Of a stretch of 64,000 bases of DNA, positions 18,883 through 28,916 are shown piece by piece. This DNA is from Paenibacillus taichungensis (lineage in GTDB: Bacteria > Bacillota > Bacilli > Paenibacillales > Paenibacillaceae): NCBI RefSeq assembly GCF_013359905.1, contig NZ_JABMCC010000084.1, positions 22,318 to 86,317 of the forward strand. The letters run 5' to 3'. The notes below the pieces were generated by a model. That model ran no database searches, had not been told where the DNA came from, and saw only the letters and a list, made by a program, of their open reading frames with translations. Made by a program: the position numbers and the translations under genes. The stretch's first letter is position 1; every line of letters starts with the position of its first letter.

Positions 18883-21312
18883 CTATTGCTGCATTAGGTG
18901 GCGATTCAGGAATTTTTCAATGGCACGATATAAATCCAGTTGATTTTCAACATTGCCGAAGCCATGTCCTTCATTGGCTTTTAACATATAAGGCACATCT
19001 ACTCCACGCTTGCGCAGAGCCTCCACGATCTGATCAGACTCGGCCTGTTTGACACGCGGATCATTTGCACCCTGAACCACGAACAATGGGGCTTTCATCT
19101 GATCGATATGGAACAGTGGTGAGACAGCTGTCAGCAGCTCCTTGTCTTTCTCCGGATCACCCATACGTTCATAGAACATGTTGCGCTCCGACTCCCAGTA
19201 AGGTGGGAGTGAATCCAGCAGCGTGAACAGATTAGATGGCCCGACATAGCTAATTCCTGCGGCATACACTTCTGGTGTGAATGCCAGTCCTGCCAGAGCA
19301 GCATATCCGCCATAAGATCCACCGTAGATAGCTACACGCTTCGCATCAACCGTTCCCTCTTCAACCAGCCAATTTACACCATCTGTGAGATCGTCCTGCA
19401 TAGCTTTACCCCACTCTTTGTTGCCAGCATCCAGGAATTCTTTCCCGTATCCAGTAGAGCCACGAAAATTAACCTGTAGTACGGCATAGCCACGGCTTGC
19501 GAGAAATTGAATTTCCGGATTGAACCCCCACGAATCCCGCGCCCAAGGTCCACCATGAGGAACAACAACCAGTGGCAATTGGGAAGTCTCGTCTCCTTGT
19601 GGAAGCGTCAGATAACCATGAAGCGTTAAGCCATCACGTGACTTGTACGTAATGGGTTTTACATCCGACATTTTACTCTCATCGATCCAAGGTGCCGCGT
19701 CAGCTAACTTATCCAGCTTACCTGTCTTGGAATCGTAGAAGTAATAGGTGCCCATAGATTTATCGCTATACGCAATGAACAGAACCTGACCTTCTTCACT
19801 TATGTTTGAAATGCTTACTTCTTTACCCGGAACTTTTGCCTGAATATCCTGCATCAATTTTTTGAAATCATTATCGAAGTATTCATAGTTAACCTTGTCA
19901 GTCTCATAGACAGCTGCAAGGATTGTGCCTTTTTCTTTAGAAGGAACGAAACTGGATACATCCACATCCTTATTTTCATAGATGGTTTTCGTTACTTTTT
20001 TACTGCTTGGGCTATATTCGACAATCGCAGTTTTATCCCGCTCCAGATTGGATACTGCATAGATGTTTTTGTTATCATACGTGAACATCACCGGCGCAAA
20101 TGTTTCTCCCAGCTTGGTGGTCATCAAATTCTCAAATGGTTTATCTTCCGATTCACGATACATCAACGAAGAGACATTACCATCACTGGATATGGCCACA
20201 CGGATTTTACCCTCATGGTCCGTAAGCCAGCCCGTAATATTGCCCGGGTTCTCTGCAGCAAGCACAGCCTCACCTGTCTTGATGTTAATCCGGTACACGT
20301 CAAAGATTCGGGGATCACGTTTGTTCATACCTACTAGAATTTCATCTGGAATATTCTCCAGAGAGTCTACCAGGATCGCTCTTGTATTCGGATATGGTGT
20401 CAGATCCTTGCTGTTCTTCCCATCGATATCCGTTACATAAATATGATAGTTCTCGTCCCCTGCTTCATCCTTTACATATAACAGCTTATCCTTTGTCGCC
20501 CATACAAATCCCGCTATACTGCGTTCAGTCTCACTTGTGATACGTACCGACTTGTCTTGACCATTTTCTTTCACCACAATATTCATTCGGTTGTTCCACG
20601 GCTCCATGTAAGCCAGATGTTTACCATCCGGAGACATTTGGAATCCTGCTTGAGCCGGCTGTTTGAAGAAGTCTTCCAGAGGTGTAAGACCTTCTGACTG
20701 TACATCAAGCCCAAGAGCGAGGTACAACGCATCAGCAAACTCACCATGGGTCACTGAATTTTTGGCATTAAACGCACTGCCTTCAATAATAAAATGCTGC
20801 TTCAGACGAATCGCATCCTCCGTATGTACCTTCGGAATCTGCGCCATATCACTGTATACAACCTGAATGCCATTATCCTTCAGTTCAAATGCCCGAGTAA
20901 ACAACGATGCCATCTGTGCTCTTGTGAGAGGTGCATCTGGTGCATACCCTTTGGCTTGTCCTTGAATAAGACCACTTTGCTTCAGCGCGTAAATGGCAGG
21001 AGCAGCTTCATCCTTAGCCAATACATCTGCGAAACCTGTAAGAGACGCTGGAGCATCCAGTTTAAGTACACGCTGCAGGATGATTGCCGCCTGAGCACGA
21101 GTGATTGGCGTTTGTGATTCTCTCATTCCATCTGTTGTGCCATCTATGTATCCCAGTTGCTGTAGTGTCTGTGTTGCTTTCGAAGCAATCGATTCAGCGA
21201 CTGCCGCCGTAGGCTTCACCGCTTCTGCTGCCTGGACCACAGGTTGAATTAGAGCGATTGACATCGCCATGCTAAGCGTGAGAGCATATACCTTTTTACT
21301 CATTGCGTTCAA
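18883..21312 (-). CDS. SLH-domain S9 prolyl oligopeptidase-type peptidase
   Basis: 809-residue exported enzyme. After a signal peptide (about residues 1-28, ending VVQAAEA) come two to three S-layer-homology repeats (about 40-205; PITRAQAAIILQRVL, PLTRAQMASLFTRAF). A beta-propeller of WD40-like repeats (about 215-540) precedes a C-terminal alpha/beta-hydrolase domain with the catalytic Ser in GGSYGGYA, Asp in GANDPRV and His in NEGHGFGN. S9 enzymes cut short peptides, the propeller limiting access. The SLH part should hold the enzyme to secondary cell-wall polymer, so it likely acts outside the cell. The TTG at 21312 has AAGGGGG at 7 nt; an ATG three codons in is the alternative start. Confidence 0.93.
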   Translation of the reverse strand: MNAMSKKVYALTLSMAMSIALIQPVVQAAEAVKPTAAVAESIASKATQTLQQLGYIDGTTDGMRESQTPITRAQAAIILQRVLKLDAPASLTGFADVLAKDEAAPAIYALKQSGLIQGQAKGYAPDAPLTRAQMASLFTRAFELKDNGIQVVYSDMAQIPKVHTEDAIRLKQHFIIEGSAFNAKNSVTHGEFADALYLALGLDVQSEGLTPLEDFFKQPAQAGFQMSPDGKHLAYMEPWNNRMNIVVKENGQDKSVRITSETERSIAGFVWATKDKLLYVKDEAGDENYHIYVTDIDGKNSKDLTPYPNTRAILVDSLENIPDEILVGMNKRDPRIFDVYRINIKTGEAVLAAENPGNITGWLTDHEGKIRVAISSDGNVSSLMYRESEDKPFENLMTTKLGETFAPVMFTYDNKNIYAVSNLERDKTAIVEYSPSSKKVTKTIYENKDVDVSSFVPSKEKGTILAAVYETDKVNYEYFDNDFKKLMQDIQAKVPGKEVSISNISEEGQVLFIAYSDKSMGTYYFYDSKTGKLDKLADAAPWIDESKMSDVKPITYKSRDGLTLHGYLTLPQGDETSQLPLVVVPHGGPWARDSWGFNPEIQFLASRGYAVLQVNFRGSTGYGKEFLDAGNKEWGKAMQDDLTDGVNWLVEEGTVDAKRVAIYGGSYGGYAALAGLAFTPEVYAAGISYVGPSNLFTLLDSLPPYWESERNMFYERMGDPEKDKELLTAVSPLFHIDQMKAPLFVVQGANDPRVKQAESDQIVEALRKRGVDVPYMLKANEGHGFGNVENQLDLYRAIEKFLNRHLMQQ

Positions 21313-21424
21313 GCTAGTTCCCCCTTTAAAGTGAATTACATCATAATTTGGAATTATACGTAAATCATTTTACCATGATCCACCGTTGGTTAACAGCGTA
21401 GAGCCCCCACGTTCCATTACCCCC

Positions 21425-22315
21425 TTACTTTGAACCGGAAAATCCATAATTGAATAGCTTTCGTGTCTCGATGAAACGTCCCTCACGACTATCCGAACCC
21501 AGTACAACGGAGATCAGTCGCTTGCCATTTCGCTCAGCCGTTCCAACGAAATGATAGCCGGAATCCTCATCATATCCGGTCTTCAATCCATCGTTGCCAT
21601 CGTAAGCATAGGGTCCGCCAATAGAGGACAGCATCCAGTTGGTGTTGCTCATGTACATTCCTTTTTGGTGCATTGATACCTGCATTTGGCTGGAAACTCT
21701 CAATATTTCGGGGTAGTTATTTAGCAGATAACGAGCAAGCTTGCACGCATCTATAGCGGTCATTACAGTCTGGCCTTGTATTTCCTTGGGACGATTCGGA
21801 CCGAGTCGTTTTTCGCTTAAACCTGTTGCATTGGTAAACACCGTCTTGTCAGACAGTCCGATCTCGGTAGCCTTCTGATTCATCTTTTGTGCAAAAGTCT
21901 GCTCTGTCCCACTAATATGTTCAGCTAGAGCAATAGCAGCGTCATTCGCGGAATAGACGGCTACAATCTGGAATAGCTCCTGCACAGTAAATTGCTCTCC
22001 TTGTTTCAAACCCAGGTGGGTTCCACCTACTGAACTTGCATACAGGCTGATATTCACTGGGTCGTCCCAACGCAATTGTCCGTTGATCACGGCTTCCATT
22101 ATCAGCAGTTCTGTCATTAATTTGCTGATTCCTGCAGGTGCAATCTCTTCAGAACCGTTAAAGTTGATTAGTATCTGCTCAGAGTTCATATCCATTAATA
22201 CAGCCGATTCAGCCTTAATCCCCGGTTTGCCCACCAGCATGTCCGGTTTTACACCCAAATATATAATGACCAGTAGAGCCAGCAGCATTCCTGCCCGTAT
22301 CCACCATCTTTTCAT
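21425..22315 (-). CDS. DacF-like D-Ala-D-Ala carboxypeptidase family protein lacking the SxxK serine
   Basis: 296-residue penicillin-binding-protein-fold (peptidase S11) protein with an N-terminal signal or anchor helix (about 5-21). The SxN motif (YSAND) and KTG motif (LKTGYD) are present. At the position of the nucleophile, usually PASMTK, the sequence reads PAGISK, so the SxxK serine is glycine. Family members trim the terminal D-alanine of peptidoglycan; without the serine this protein is probably not a normal carboxypeptidase and may bind wall precursors instead. I start at the ATG at 22315 (GAGGTG, 8 nt) rather than 22369. It lies directly downstream of the opp operon but is separated from it by a terminator. 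Confidence 0.88.
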   Translation of the reverse strand: MKRWWIRAGMLLALLVIIYLGVKPDMLVGKPGIKAESAVLMDMNSEQILINFNGSEEIAPAGISKLMTELLIMEAVINGQLRWDDPVNISLYASSVGGTHLGLKQGEQFTVQELFQIVAVYSANDAAIALAEHISGTEQTFAQKMNQKATEIGLSDKTVFTNATGLSEKRLGPNRPKEIQGQTVMTAIDACKLARYLLNNYPEILRVSSQMQVSMHQKGMYMSNTNWMLSSIGGPYAYDGNDGLKTGYDEDSGYHFVGTAERNGKRLISVVLGSDSREGRFIETRKLFNYGFSGSK

Positions 22316-22411
22316 CGGAAAATCACCTCTTACAGATATAGACGAAGTGAAGAGGCATTTTGTCTGCACTTTTTTGAAAAAAAGTTAAATTTTTTTTATT
22401 TTTTTGTCACC

Positions 22412-22465
22412 AAAAAAACATGGACCCCATACCCCCATGCCAGAGTGTACGGAATCCATGTTTTT
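22412..22465 (-). terminator. Terminator of the oligopeptide transport operon
   Basis: Long arms AAAAACATGGA and TCCATGTTTTT enclose a C-rich loop, followed on the minus strand by TTTTTTTGG. It lies about 100 nt after the substrate-binding protein stop. Confidence 0.75.
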
Positions 22466-22566
22466 CAAGACTTTTTGTATTCATACCTAGAAGATTCTTT
22501 TCAATTAGATCTAGCAACCGAATTCTTAAAAGGACCCCAATCCTTATTGTTGCTAATGCTTTTTTA

Positions 22567-24393
22567 TTACTCTGCTACAACCGCTTTATCTGCATTAACT
22601 TGAATGTCATTCAGATATAAACCTGTTCCGTCACCAATCGCGTAGTTCATTACACGTTTGTTCACTGGTGCTACAACAGCACGGTACAATGTCGGGAATA
22701 CAGGAACTTCATCAACCATGTACTGTTGCCATTGGTTGTAGATCTCTTTACGTTTGTCTACGTCAAATGCTTCAGCAGATACACCTTGTGCCAGCAACTT
22801 GTCATTTTCTTCGCTAGAGAATCTCGAGAAGTTGTACAGTGCATCACGGCCATACAGACCTGCTGGATCTACGTCAATACCAACGCCCCAAGCAGCTTGA
22901 TACACGTCCACATTTGGATCATCTTTACCTGTGTTACCTACACGATCATAGAAGTTGTTAAACTCGATCATTTCCAGGTTTACTTTCAGACCAATTGCAG
23001 CCCAGGATTGAACGTAGTAACGGGCGAGCGGCTCTGCAGTGTCGCCACCTGTCATGGAAATAAAGTTGATTTCCAGTGGGGAACCGTCCGGATTTGTACG
23101 GAATTCACCATCCAGTTTGTAGCCTGCTTCGTCCAGCAATTTCTTCGCTGCTTCAGGGTCATAGGCTACACCTGGATTGTTGGAATCATGGAACTCTGGG
23201 TGGGACGGCGGGATCAGCGTTGTTGCATTCCAGCGCAAACCGTTGTAGAAACGTTTACCTACTTGATCGTTATCCACTGCCATCCACATGGCTTTACGCA
23301 GGTTTTTGTCAGCCATTTTTGCATCTGGGTTTGTAACAACTTTGCCGTTGTCAGCATCCCATGTGCCCAGTTTGAAACCGATGTAGGTGTAAGCACGATC
23401 GATTGCACCCAGGAATTCAACGTTGGACATATTGGCATTGTCTTTATATTGATCTGTCGGGAATGAATCCACGAGGTCTACCCCGCCAGATTTCAATTCT
23501 TGAACAACCGTTGTTGGGTTGATTACTTTCAAAGTCACTTTGTCCAGTTTTGGAGCACCACGCCAGTAGTCATCGTTTTTAACGAAAGTCACAGACTCAC
23601 CTGGAGTGATCGTTTCCACTTTAAATGCACCAAAACCGATTGGTTTTTCACGCACTTCTTTGGAAGAAGACATTTTCGCTACATCCATACCACCAAAGAT
23701 ATGTTTAGCCAGCGGATATGTCCATACGCCACCTGTCAGCAGGGATGGTGTAGATTCTTTGTACGTAATGCTGATTTGTTTTTCGCTAAGAACTTTGATC
23801 CCAGAGATCGTTTTTGCTTTTCCAGCGTGATATTCATCCATACCTACTACACTTGTAAAGTTGGAATCGTAACGTGGACCATCATAAGCTTTGTTACCGA
23901 TAACTTCATAAGCAAACTGCAAATCTTCAGCCGTTACCGGCTTGCCGTCATGCCAGTTTACATTATCACGAATGGTCAGTGTGAACGTTTTTCCATCTTC
24001 CGATGTTTCATACGTTGCTGCACCATCGTTGGTATATACATAGTCTTTGTCCCAAGTCAGCAAACCTTCATCAAACCATTGCAGAACCATTGCATCTGGA
24101 TTACCGGAGTAGAAGTTAAAATTCAATGTTCCTTCAAAAGCAGTATCGGATACAAGTCCGTATGTTATGGATCCACCCTCAATTGCAGTGCCTTCATTCG
24201 TTTTAACGTTGTTGAAATCTTCAATCGAGTAAACGCCTTCTTCTTTAGCAGGTTTTTCCTCCGTCTTTGTTTCCCCTGTGTTCGTAGAAGGCGTTGGTGT
24301 TGCCGCCTCTTTCTCCGAGCACGCCGCAAGCGCAAGTACGAAGACCAACATCATTGTGAAAAATAGTCCCCGTGAAAATAATCCCTTTTTCAT
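22567..24393 (-). CDS. Oligopeptide ABC transporter substrate-binding lipoprotein
   Basis: 608-residue SBP_bac_5 family protein. The signal peptide ends at the lipobox LAAC near residue 22, so the mature protein is lipid-anchored. A Glu/Thr/Pro-rich linker follows, then the peptide-binding fold (VNWHDGKPVTAEDL, GFGAFKV). It captures peptides for the adjacent OppBC permease. The ATG at 24393 has AGGAAAGG upstream and gives a proper signal peptide; the longer frame from 24444 overlaps oppC. It is the last gene of the D-F-B-C-A operon. Substrate range cannot be read from sequence; OppA, DppE and AppA types remain possible. Confidence 0.93.
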   Translation of the reverse strand: MKKGLFSRGLFFTMMLVFVLALAACSEKEAATPTPSTNTGETKTEEKPAKEEGVYSIEDFNNVKTNEGTAIEGGSITYGLVSDTAFEGTLNFNFYSGNPDAMVLQWFDEGLLTWDKDYVYTNDGAATYETSEDGKTFTLTIRDNVNWHDGKPVTAEDLQFAYEVIGNKAYDGPRYDSNFTSVVGMDEYHAGKAKTISGIKVLSEKQISITYKESTPSLLTGGVWTYPLAKHIFGGMDVAKMSSSKEVREKPIGFGAFKVETITPGESVTFVKNDDYWRGAPKLDKVTLKVINPTTVVQELKSGGVDLVDSFPTDQYKDNANMSNVEFLGAIDRAYTYIGFKLGTWDADNGKVVTNPDAKMADKNLRKAMWMAVDNDQVGKRFYNGLRWNATTLIPPSHPEFHDSNNPGVAYDPEAAKKLLDEAGYKLDGEFRTNPDGSPLEINFISMTGGDTAEPLARYYVQSWAAIGLKVNLEMIEFNNFYDRVGNTGKDDPNVDVYQAAWGVGIDVDPAGLYGRDALYNFSRFSSEENDKLLAQGVSAEAFDVDKRKEIYNQWQQYMVDEVPVFPTLYRAVVAPVNKRVMNYAIGDGTGLYLNDIQVNADKAVVAE

Positions 24394-24412
24394 GAACCTT
24401 TCCTCCCTTTTT

Positions 24413-25318
24413 TTAACCTCTTCTTTGTCTTGCATCAGTCGCACGCTTCAGGGCTTGTCCGACATTATTTATACTCAACATCAATACCAGAATAAGTACC
24501 GATGCGGGTAGCCATATCCACCATCTGGATTCCAGTGTTTGCGGATTACGAGCATAGCTTACGAGTGTTCCAAGACTGGGTGTGCTTTCTGGAAAACCAA
24601 ATCCCAGGAAAGACAGCCCTGATTCGAGGCCAATGTTGGCAGCGAGGTTTAACGTCATCGTAACGATGATAATGGAGCTAAGATTAGGAAGAACCTGTGA
24701 GACCATGATCTTCAGATGGGAAGAACCTAATGTTTTTGAAGCTTTGACATATTCCAGTTCACCCTCTTGTAACGCTTTGGAGCGAATCAGCCTCGCAATC
24801 CCCATCCATAAGAAGGCAGTCATGATCAGTGAAAATGAAATAATATTATACTTTGGCACGGCTGTTACAAACGCAATAACCATCATCAGGACCGGAAGAA
24901 TCATAAAAAAGTCCACAATACGCATGAACAGATTATCAATCATTCCACCGAAGTAACCGGATAGAACACCAACAAAGATACCAATGATACCCGTCATAAA
25001 GGTAACCAGAATTCCAATGCTTAACGAGTTGCGTGTTCCGATAACAAGTTGGCCAAATACATCTCGACCACCATAATCCGTACCAAGCCAGTATTGCGCG
25101 GAAGGTGGTTCGTACAAGGCGAACAAATCTACCTTAACGATTTCGTCCTGATCCAGGATCATGGAAGCTCCATATACAAGGAAGATGACGAGCCCCAAAA
25201 ATATGAGTGAAACTAGGGCTACCTTATCTCTAACCAGCTCTCGCCACAATATATTCAAGCTAGAGGGGCTTTTATCAACCTTCTGTGAAGTTACTACAAC
25301 ATCATTGGTATTGCTCAT
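24413..25318 (-). CDS. oppC: Oligopeptide ABC transporter permease OppC-type
   Basis: 301 residues. A cytoplasmic N-terminus with an OppC_N segment and first helix (about 30-55) is followed by five more helices carrying the EAA loop (EGELEYVKASKTLGSSHLKI) that contacts the ATPase subunits. It pairs with OppB as the membrane channel. GGGGTGA precedes the ATG. It lies between oppB and the binding-protein gene in one operon. Confidence 0.92.
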   Translation of the reverse strand: MSNTNDVVVTSQKVDKSPSSLNILWRELVRDKVALVSLIFLGLVIFLVYGASMILDQDEIVKVDLFALYEPPSAQYWLGTDYGGRDVFGQLVIGTRNSLSIGILVTFMTGIIGIFVGVLSGYFGGMIDNLFMRIVDFFMILPVLMMVIAFVTAVPKYNIISFSLIMTAFLWMGIARLIRSKALQEGELEYVKASKTLGSSHLKIMVSQVLPNLSSIIIVTMTLNLAANIGLESGLSFLGFGFPESTPSLGTLVSYARNPQTLESRWWIWLPASVLILVLMLSINNVGQALKRATDARQRRG

Positions 25319-25347
25319 CTTGTTTTCACCCCGAAATCTTCAAGTTC

Positions 25348-26310
25348 TTACTTAATGCGAATACGCGGATCGACTAATCCTAGAACAATATCAGAGAGCA
25401 ATGATCCCAACACGGTAGCTATCCCGTATAACAGAACGAGTGCAGTGACCACACTGAAATCTCTCAATGAGATCGAGTTCAGGAACAACTGCCCCATACC
25501 CGGATAACTGAATATGCTTTCAATGAAGATGGTACCACCGATAAGTCCAGCAATTTCATAACCAAAAAATGAAGCGACTGGCAATAAGGAGTTTCGTAGA
25601 ATGTGTCTGTTGTAAACCCGGGATTCCGAAGCACCCTTTGCTCTCGCGGTAAGGACAAATTCTTTATGCTTTGTATCAATAATTTCGCTTCTTAAATACT
25701 GCACCGTCGAAACGGTAGAAATCAAAGCCATTGACATTGCTGGAAGTAGCAAGTGGTGGATCTTACTTACAACGTAATCAAATGTTCCTGGTGTTAGTCC
25801 AGGTGCTACACTTCCCCCAGTTGGGAACCAGCCAAAATTGAATCCAAAAATCCATACCATCACCAATGCGAAAATAAACAATGGAGCTGCAAAGCCCAAG
25901 TAGGTGTAACCTGTGATTAATCGATCGGACCAAGTATCGTTGTAACGTCCGCTGATAATGCCAAGTGGAATGGCGATCAGATAAGTGAACACCAGCGTCG
26001 CCAGTGCAAGCCAGAACGTATTGCCAACCCGCTGACCAATCAGATCTGATACTGGCATTTTGAATCGGAATGATTGTCCGAAATCGCCTTGTGCAGCATT
26101 TTTGATCCAATCCCAATACTGCACATACCATGGATTGTTTAATCCCAGTCGTTCCCGCTGTTCCTCCAGCGCTTTTGGATCAATACTCGGATCGAGCAAT
26201 CCGGTAAGTGCATCCCCCGGCATCGCTTTGGCCATCAGAAAGACCAGAAGACTGAGCAAAAAAACCTGAGGGATCATAATGATAATTCTGCGTACTATCG
26301 TTTTCCACAT
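25348..26310 (-). CDS. oppB: Oligopeptide ABC transporter permease OppB-type
   Basis: 320-residue permease with six membrane helices. The N-terminal IRRIIIMIPQVFLLSLLVF helix and the conserved EAA-type loop (TARAKGASESRVYNRHILRN) are typical of OppB/DppB. Forms the translocation path with OppC. It starts 8 nt downstream of the oppF stop codon, so it is cotranscribed with the ATPases. Confidence 0.93.
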   Translation of the reverse strand: MWKTIVRRIIIMIPQVFLLSLLVFLMAKAMPGDALTGLLDPSIDPKALEEQRERLGLNNPWYVQYWDWIKNAAQGDFGQSFRFKMPVSDLIGQRVGNTFWLALATLVFTYLIAIPLGIISGRYNDTWSDRLITGYTYLGFAAPLFIFALVMVWIFGFNFGWFPTGGSVAPGLTPGTFDYVVSKIHHLLLPAMSMALISTVSTVQYLRSEIIDTKHKEFVLTARAKGASESRVYNRHILRNSLLPVASFFGYEIAGLIGGTIFIESIFSYPGMGQLFLNSISLRDFSVVTALVLLYGIATVLGSLLSDIVLGLVDPRIRIK

Positions 26311-26317
26311 ATGGCCT

Positions 26318-27250
26318 TCAACCTTTCTGAGGTAGAGCTACTCGGTGAGTATCGGAAATGGATTGGAGCGAGTATGCCAGCCCTTCCTCATCAAAGAAGT
26401 TTCGGTATGAATTTTCATACTCGGATTTGATCTGTTGACGGAAGGCTACCATTTCTTCACGTTTGGTTGGATCCATATCCGGAATGGCTGCTATTAAACG
26501 CTTAGTATAGATATGTTGTGGGTTCTCAAATATATCATCCGTTGTGCCCTGCTCCACATATCGACCTTTATACATAATTCCGATTTGATCACACATATGG
26601 CGAATAATGCCGAGATCGTGACTGATGAACAAGTAGGTCAGATTCAACTCTTTTTGAATTTCCTGCATGAAGTTAAGCACCTGTGCTTGTACAGATACAT
26701 CGAGTGCAGATACTGGCTCATCTGCGATGATCAGCTTTGGCTTCAATGCAATCGCACGAGCGATCCCAATCCGTTGCCGCTGACCCCCGGAGAATTCATG
26801 CGGATACTTATAGATCGCTTCGGGACTCAATCCGACCTTCTCCAGAAGATCACGGACCTGACGTTTCTCTTCCGTAGCCGTCAGTCGTTCATAATTGCGG
26901 AGTGGCTCAGCAATGATGTCGATAACACGCTTCTTGGGATTTAACGAAGAGTACGGATCCTGAAAGATCATCTGCACATCACGCTGCAGTTGTCTATCTT
27001 TCCGCCTCTCTTTAGCCAGATCTCTTCCATTGAAAAGAATTTTCCCTGCTGTCACATGGTTTAAGCCAATAACGGCTCTACCCGTAGTCGTTTTGCCTGA
27101 GCCGGACTCACCTACAAGACCGTATGTTTGACCCTGCTCAATGGAGAAGCTCACATCATCAACGGCTTTGATGTTACCAATCTCACGCTTGATCAACCCT
27201 CCGCGAATCGGAAAGTGAATTTTTAGTCCTTCTACTTCGAGTAATGCCAT
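26318..27250 (-). CDS. oppF: Oligopeptide ABC transporter ATP-binding protein OppF-type
   Basis: 310-residue ATPase with Walker A GESGSGKTT, signature FSGGQRQR and Walker B LIIADEPVSALD. The C-terminal oligopeptide transporter extension is present. It powers peptide import with OppD. The ATG at 27250 follows GGAGG at 9 nt and overlaps the last bases of oppD; the longer frame to 27367 runs into oppD and is not the start. C-terminal residues lack the usual cysteine cluster of some family members. Confidence 0.92.
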   Translation of the reverse strand: MALLEVEGLKIHFPIRGGLIKREIGNIKAVDDVSFSIEQGQTYGLVGESGSGKTTTGRAVIGLNHVTAGKILFNGRDLAKERRKDRQLQRDVQMIFQDPYSSLNPKKRVIDIIAEPLRNYERLTATEEKRQVRDLLEKVGLSPEAIYKYPHEFSGGQRQRIGIARAIALKPKLIIADEPVSALDVSVQAQVLNFMQEIQKELNLTYLFISHDLGIIRHMCDQIGIMYKGRYVEQGTTDDIFENPQHIYTKRLIAAIPDMDPTKREEMVAFRQQIKSEYENSYRNFFDEEGLAYSLQSISDTHRVALPQKG

Positions 27251-27254
27251 TATG

Positions 27255-28253
27255 TTATTCCTCCTCAGCTTGATCAGGGAAATGAAAGTGCTGATAACAG
27301 GTACAGCGTACAAAATGACCTGGCGCAATTTCATGCATCTGTGGGTTTTCTTCATGAGCCGAATCACTTATCCATGGAATTCGAGCCTTGAATCGGCACC
27401 CTTGGCGAGGAAGATTTTTCAGTGATGGAACCATGCCTTGAATGACATGAAGCTTCGATTTTTCTTCAGAAATAGTAGGAATAGAGTTTAGTAGAGACCG
27501 TGTATATGGATGCTTGGCATCCGTCATAAGAGTATAAATATCTGCAATCTCCACAATTTCTCCTGCATACATAACTGCTACGCGATCAGCCATCTCGGCA
27601 ACGACTCCCAGATCATGCGTGATCAGGATAATTCCTGCGTTAATCTCGTTCTTCAATTCGCGGATAAGCTCCAGAATTTGTAGTTGGATTGTAACGTCAA
27701 GTGCTGTCGTTGGTTCATCGGCAATCAGCAATTCAGGCTTATTGGCAATCGCAATCGCGATAACAACTCTCTGTCTCATACCACCCGATAGTTCGTGAGG
27801 ATACTGCTTGTATAATTGTTCGGGACGCGGAATCCCTACTTGATTGAGTAAATCAATTACTTTGTCTTTCTTTTCTTTCGAAGATAGCTTGGGTTGATGC
27901 AGTGTAAGAATCTCTTCGATCTGTTCACCGATCACCATCAGAGGATTTAATGCGGAAAGTGGGTCCTGAAAGATCATTCCCATCTCTTTACCGCGGAGTT
28001 TGTTTAATTTGTTTGGAGATATACCAGCAATATTCTGCCCTTTGTATAGAATCTCCCCTTCAATTTTGGCTTTGTTATGCAAACCCATTATGGAAAAAGC
28101 AAAAGCACTCTTGCCCGATCCTGATTCTCCCACAATAGCCAGTACTTCATTCTTTTTAACCGTAAGGTTAACGTGATCAACTGCTGCATAATAGTCATCT
28201 TCAATTCTGAATGATGTAGTTAGATTTCTGACTTCCAATAGCTCTGTATTCAA
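27255..28253 (-). CDS. oppD: Oligopeptide ABC transporter ATP-binding protein OppD-type
   Basis: About 332 residues from the TTG at 28253 (GGGTG at 5-6 nt). Longer in-frame starts reach 28361 but lack a ribosome site. Walker A GESGSGKSA, signature LSGGMRQR and Walker B LLIADEPTTALD are intact. The C-terminal segment contains Cys residues (about 290-325; GCRFKARIPW and FVRCTCYQH) like the Fe-S-type motif of OppD/DppD. First gene of the transport operon; the start is the least certain part. Confidence 0.9.
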   Translation of the reverse strand: MNTELLEVRNLTTSFRIEDDYYAAVDHVNLTVKKNEVLAIVGESGSGKSAFAFSIMGLHNKAKIEGEILYKGQNIAGISPNKLNKLRGKEMGMIFQDPLSALNPLMVIGEQIEEILTLHQPKLSSKEKKDKVIDLLNQVGIPRPEQLYKQYPHELSGGMRQRVVIAIAIANKPELLIADEPTTALDVTIQLQILELIRELKNEINAGIILITHDLGVVAEMADRVAVMYAGEIVEIADIYTLMTDAKHPYTRSLLNSIPTISEEKSKLHVIQGMVPSLKNLPRQGCRFKARIPWISDSAHEENPQMHEIAPGHFVRCTCYQHFHFPDQAEEE

Positions 28254-28916
28254 ATCAATCACCCTAACCCCATAATTTCCGCAGACTGTATTCATGTGTA
28301 GAAGAATGCATCCACTGTATATTTCCATGTTCTTGAAGATAATGAACGAAAGTGTATACAAAATACCAAATCATTAGGAGAATCCATTTTTGACTACTGC
28401 TATTTAGACCGATGGTCAATTAATGCTGACAATTCCTAGCGGGATTATAATGCAAAATAATTAATGTAATCATACGTGTAAATTTAGATGACGTCAATGC
28501 TTAATTTGAGATTTATGGTATAAATGTTTTTTATAGCACAGTTTTGGGTATTAGTTATACTTTAAAGGGAATATATCAAGGAATTTCAGAGCCAGGCGGA
28601 TACTTTCAATGGTAAGGTTTAAATCTTAAAAATACCGATTATCTAAATATATGACATTATCATTACACGTGTTGTGTAGTTAAATGTTAGAAATGTAGAT
28701 ATAACAAATTATTATGTTAGGTATGAGGGAATTGTGGAGGTCTTATTTTATTTGGAAGTGAAATTGGTTTCTATCCAAATTCTGTACTTTTAGAGGTGTA
28801 ATTTAGATATTACTAAAGGATTGAAGTTAAATTTCTAGTTATTATAGTATAGTTTCATTTAATCGCTTATGTAAAGAACAAATTGTCATCTTTTATCATT
28901 TATTTTACAAAAGAAA
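28254..28916. other. AT-rich gap upstream of the oligopeptide operon
   Basis: About 600 nt with no credible coding frame. On the minus strand a perfect TATAAT lies at 28444-28449 and could serve oppD, though its -35 is weak. A GACC-GAT-GGTC palindrome sits at 28407-28417 and a TGACGTCA palindrome near 28490. No T-box or other riboswitch pattern was recognised. Operon control is therefore open. Confidence 0.4.
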
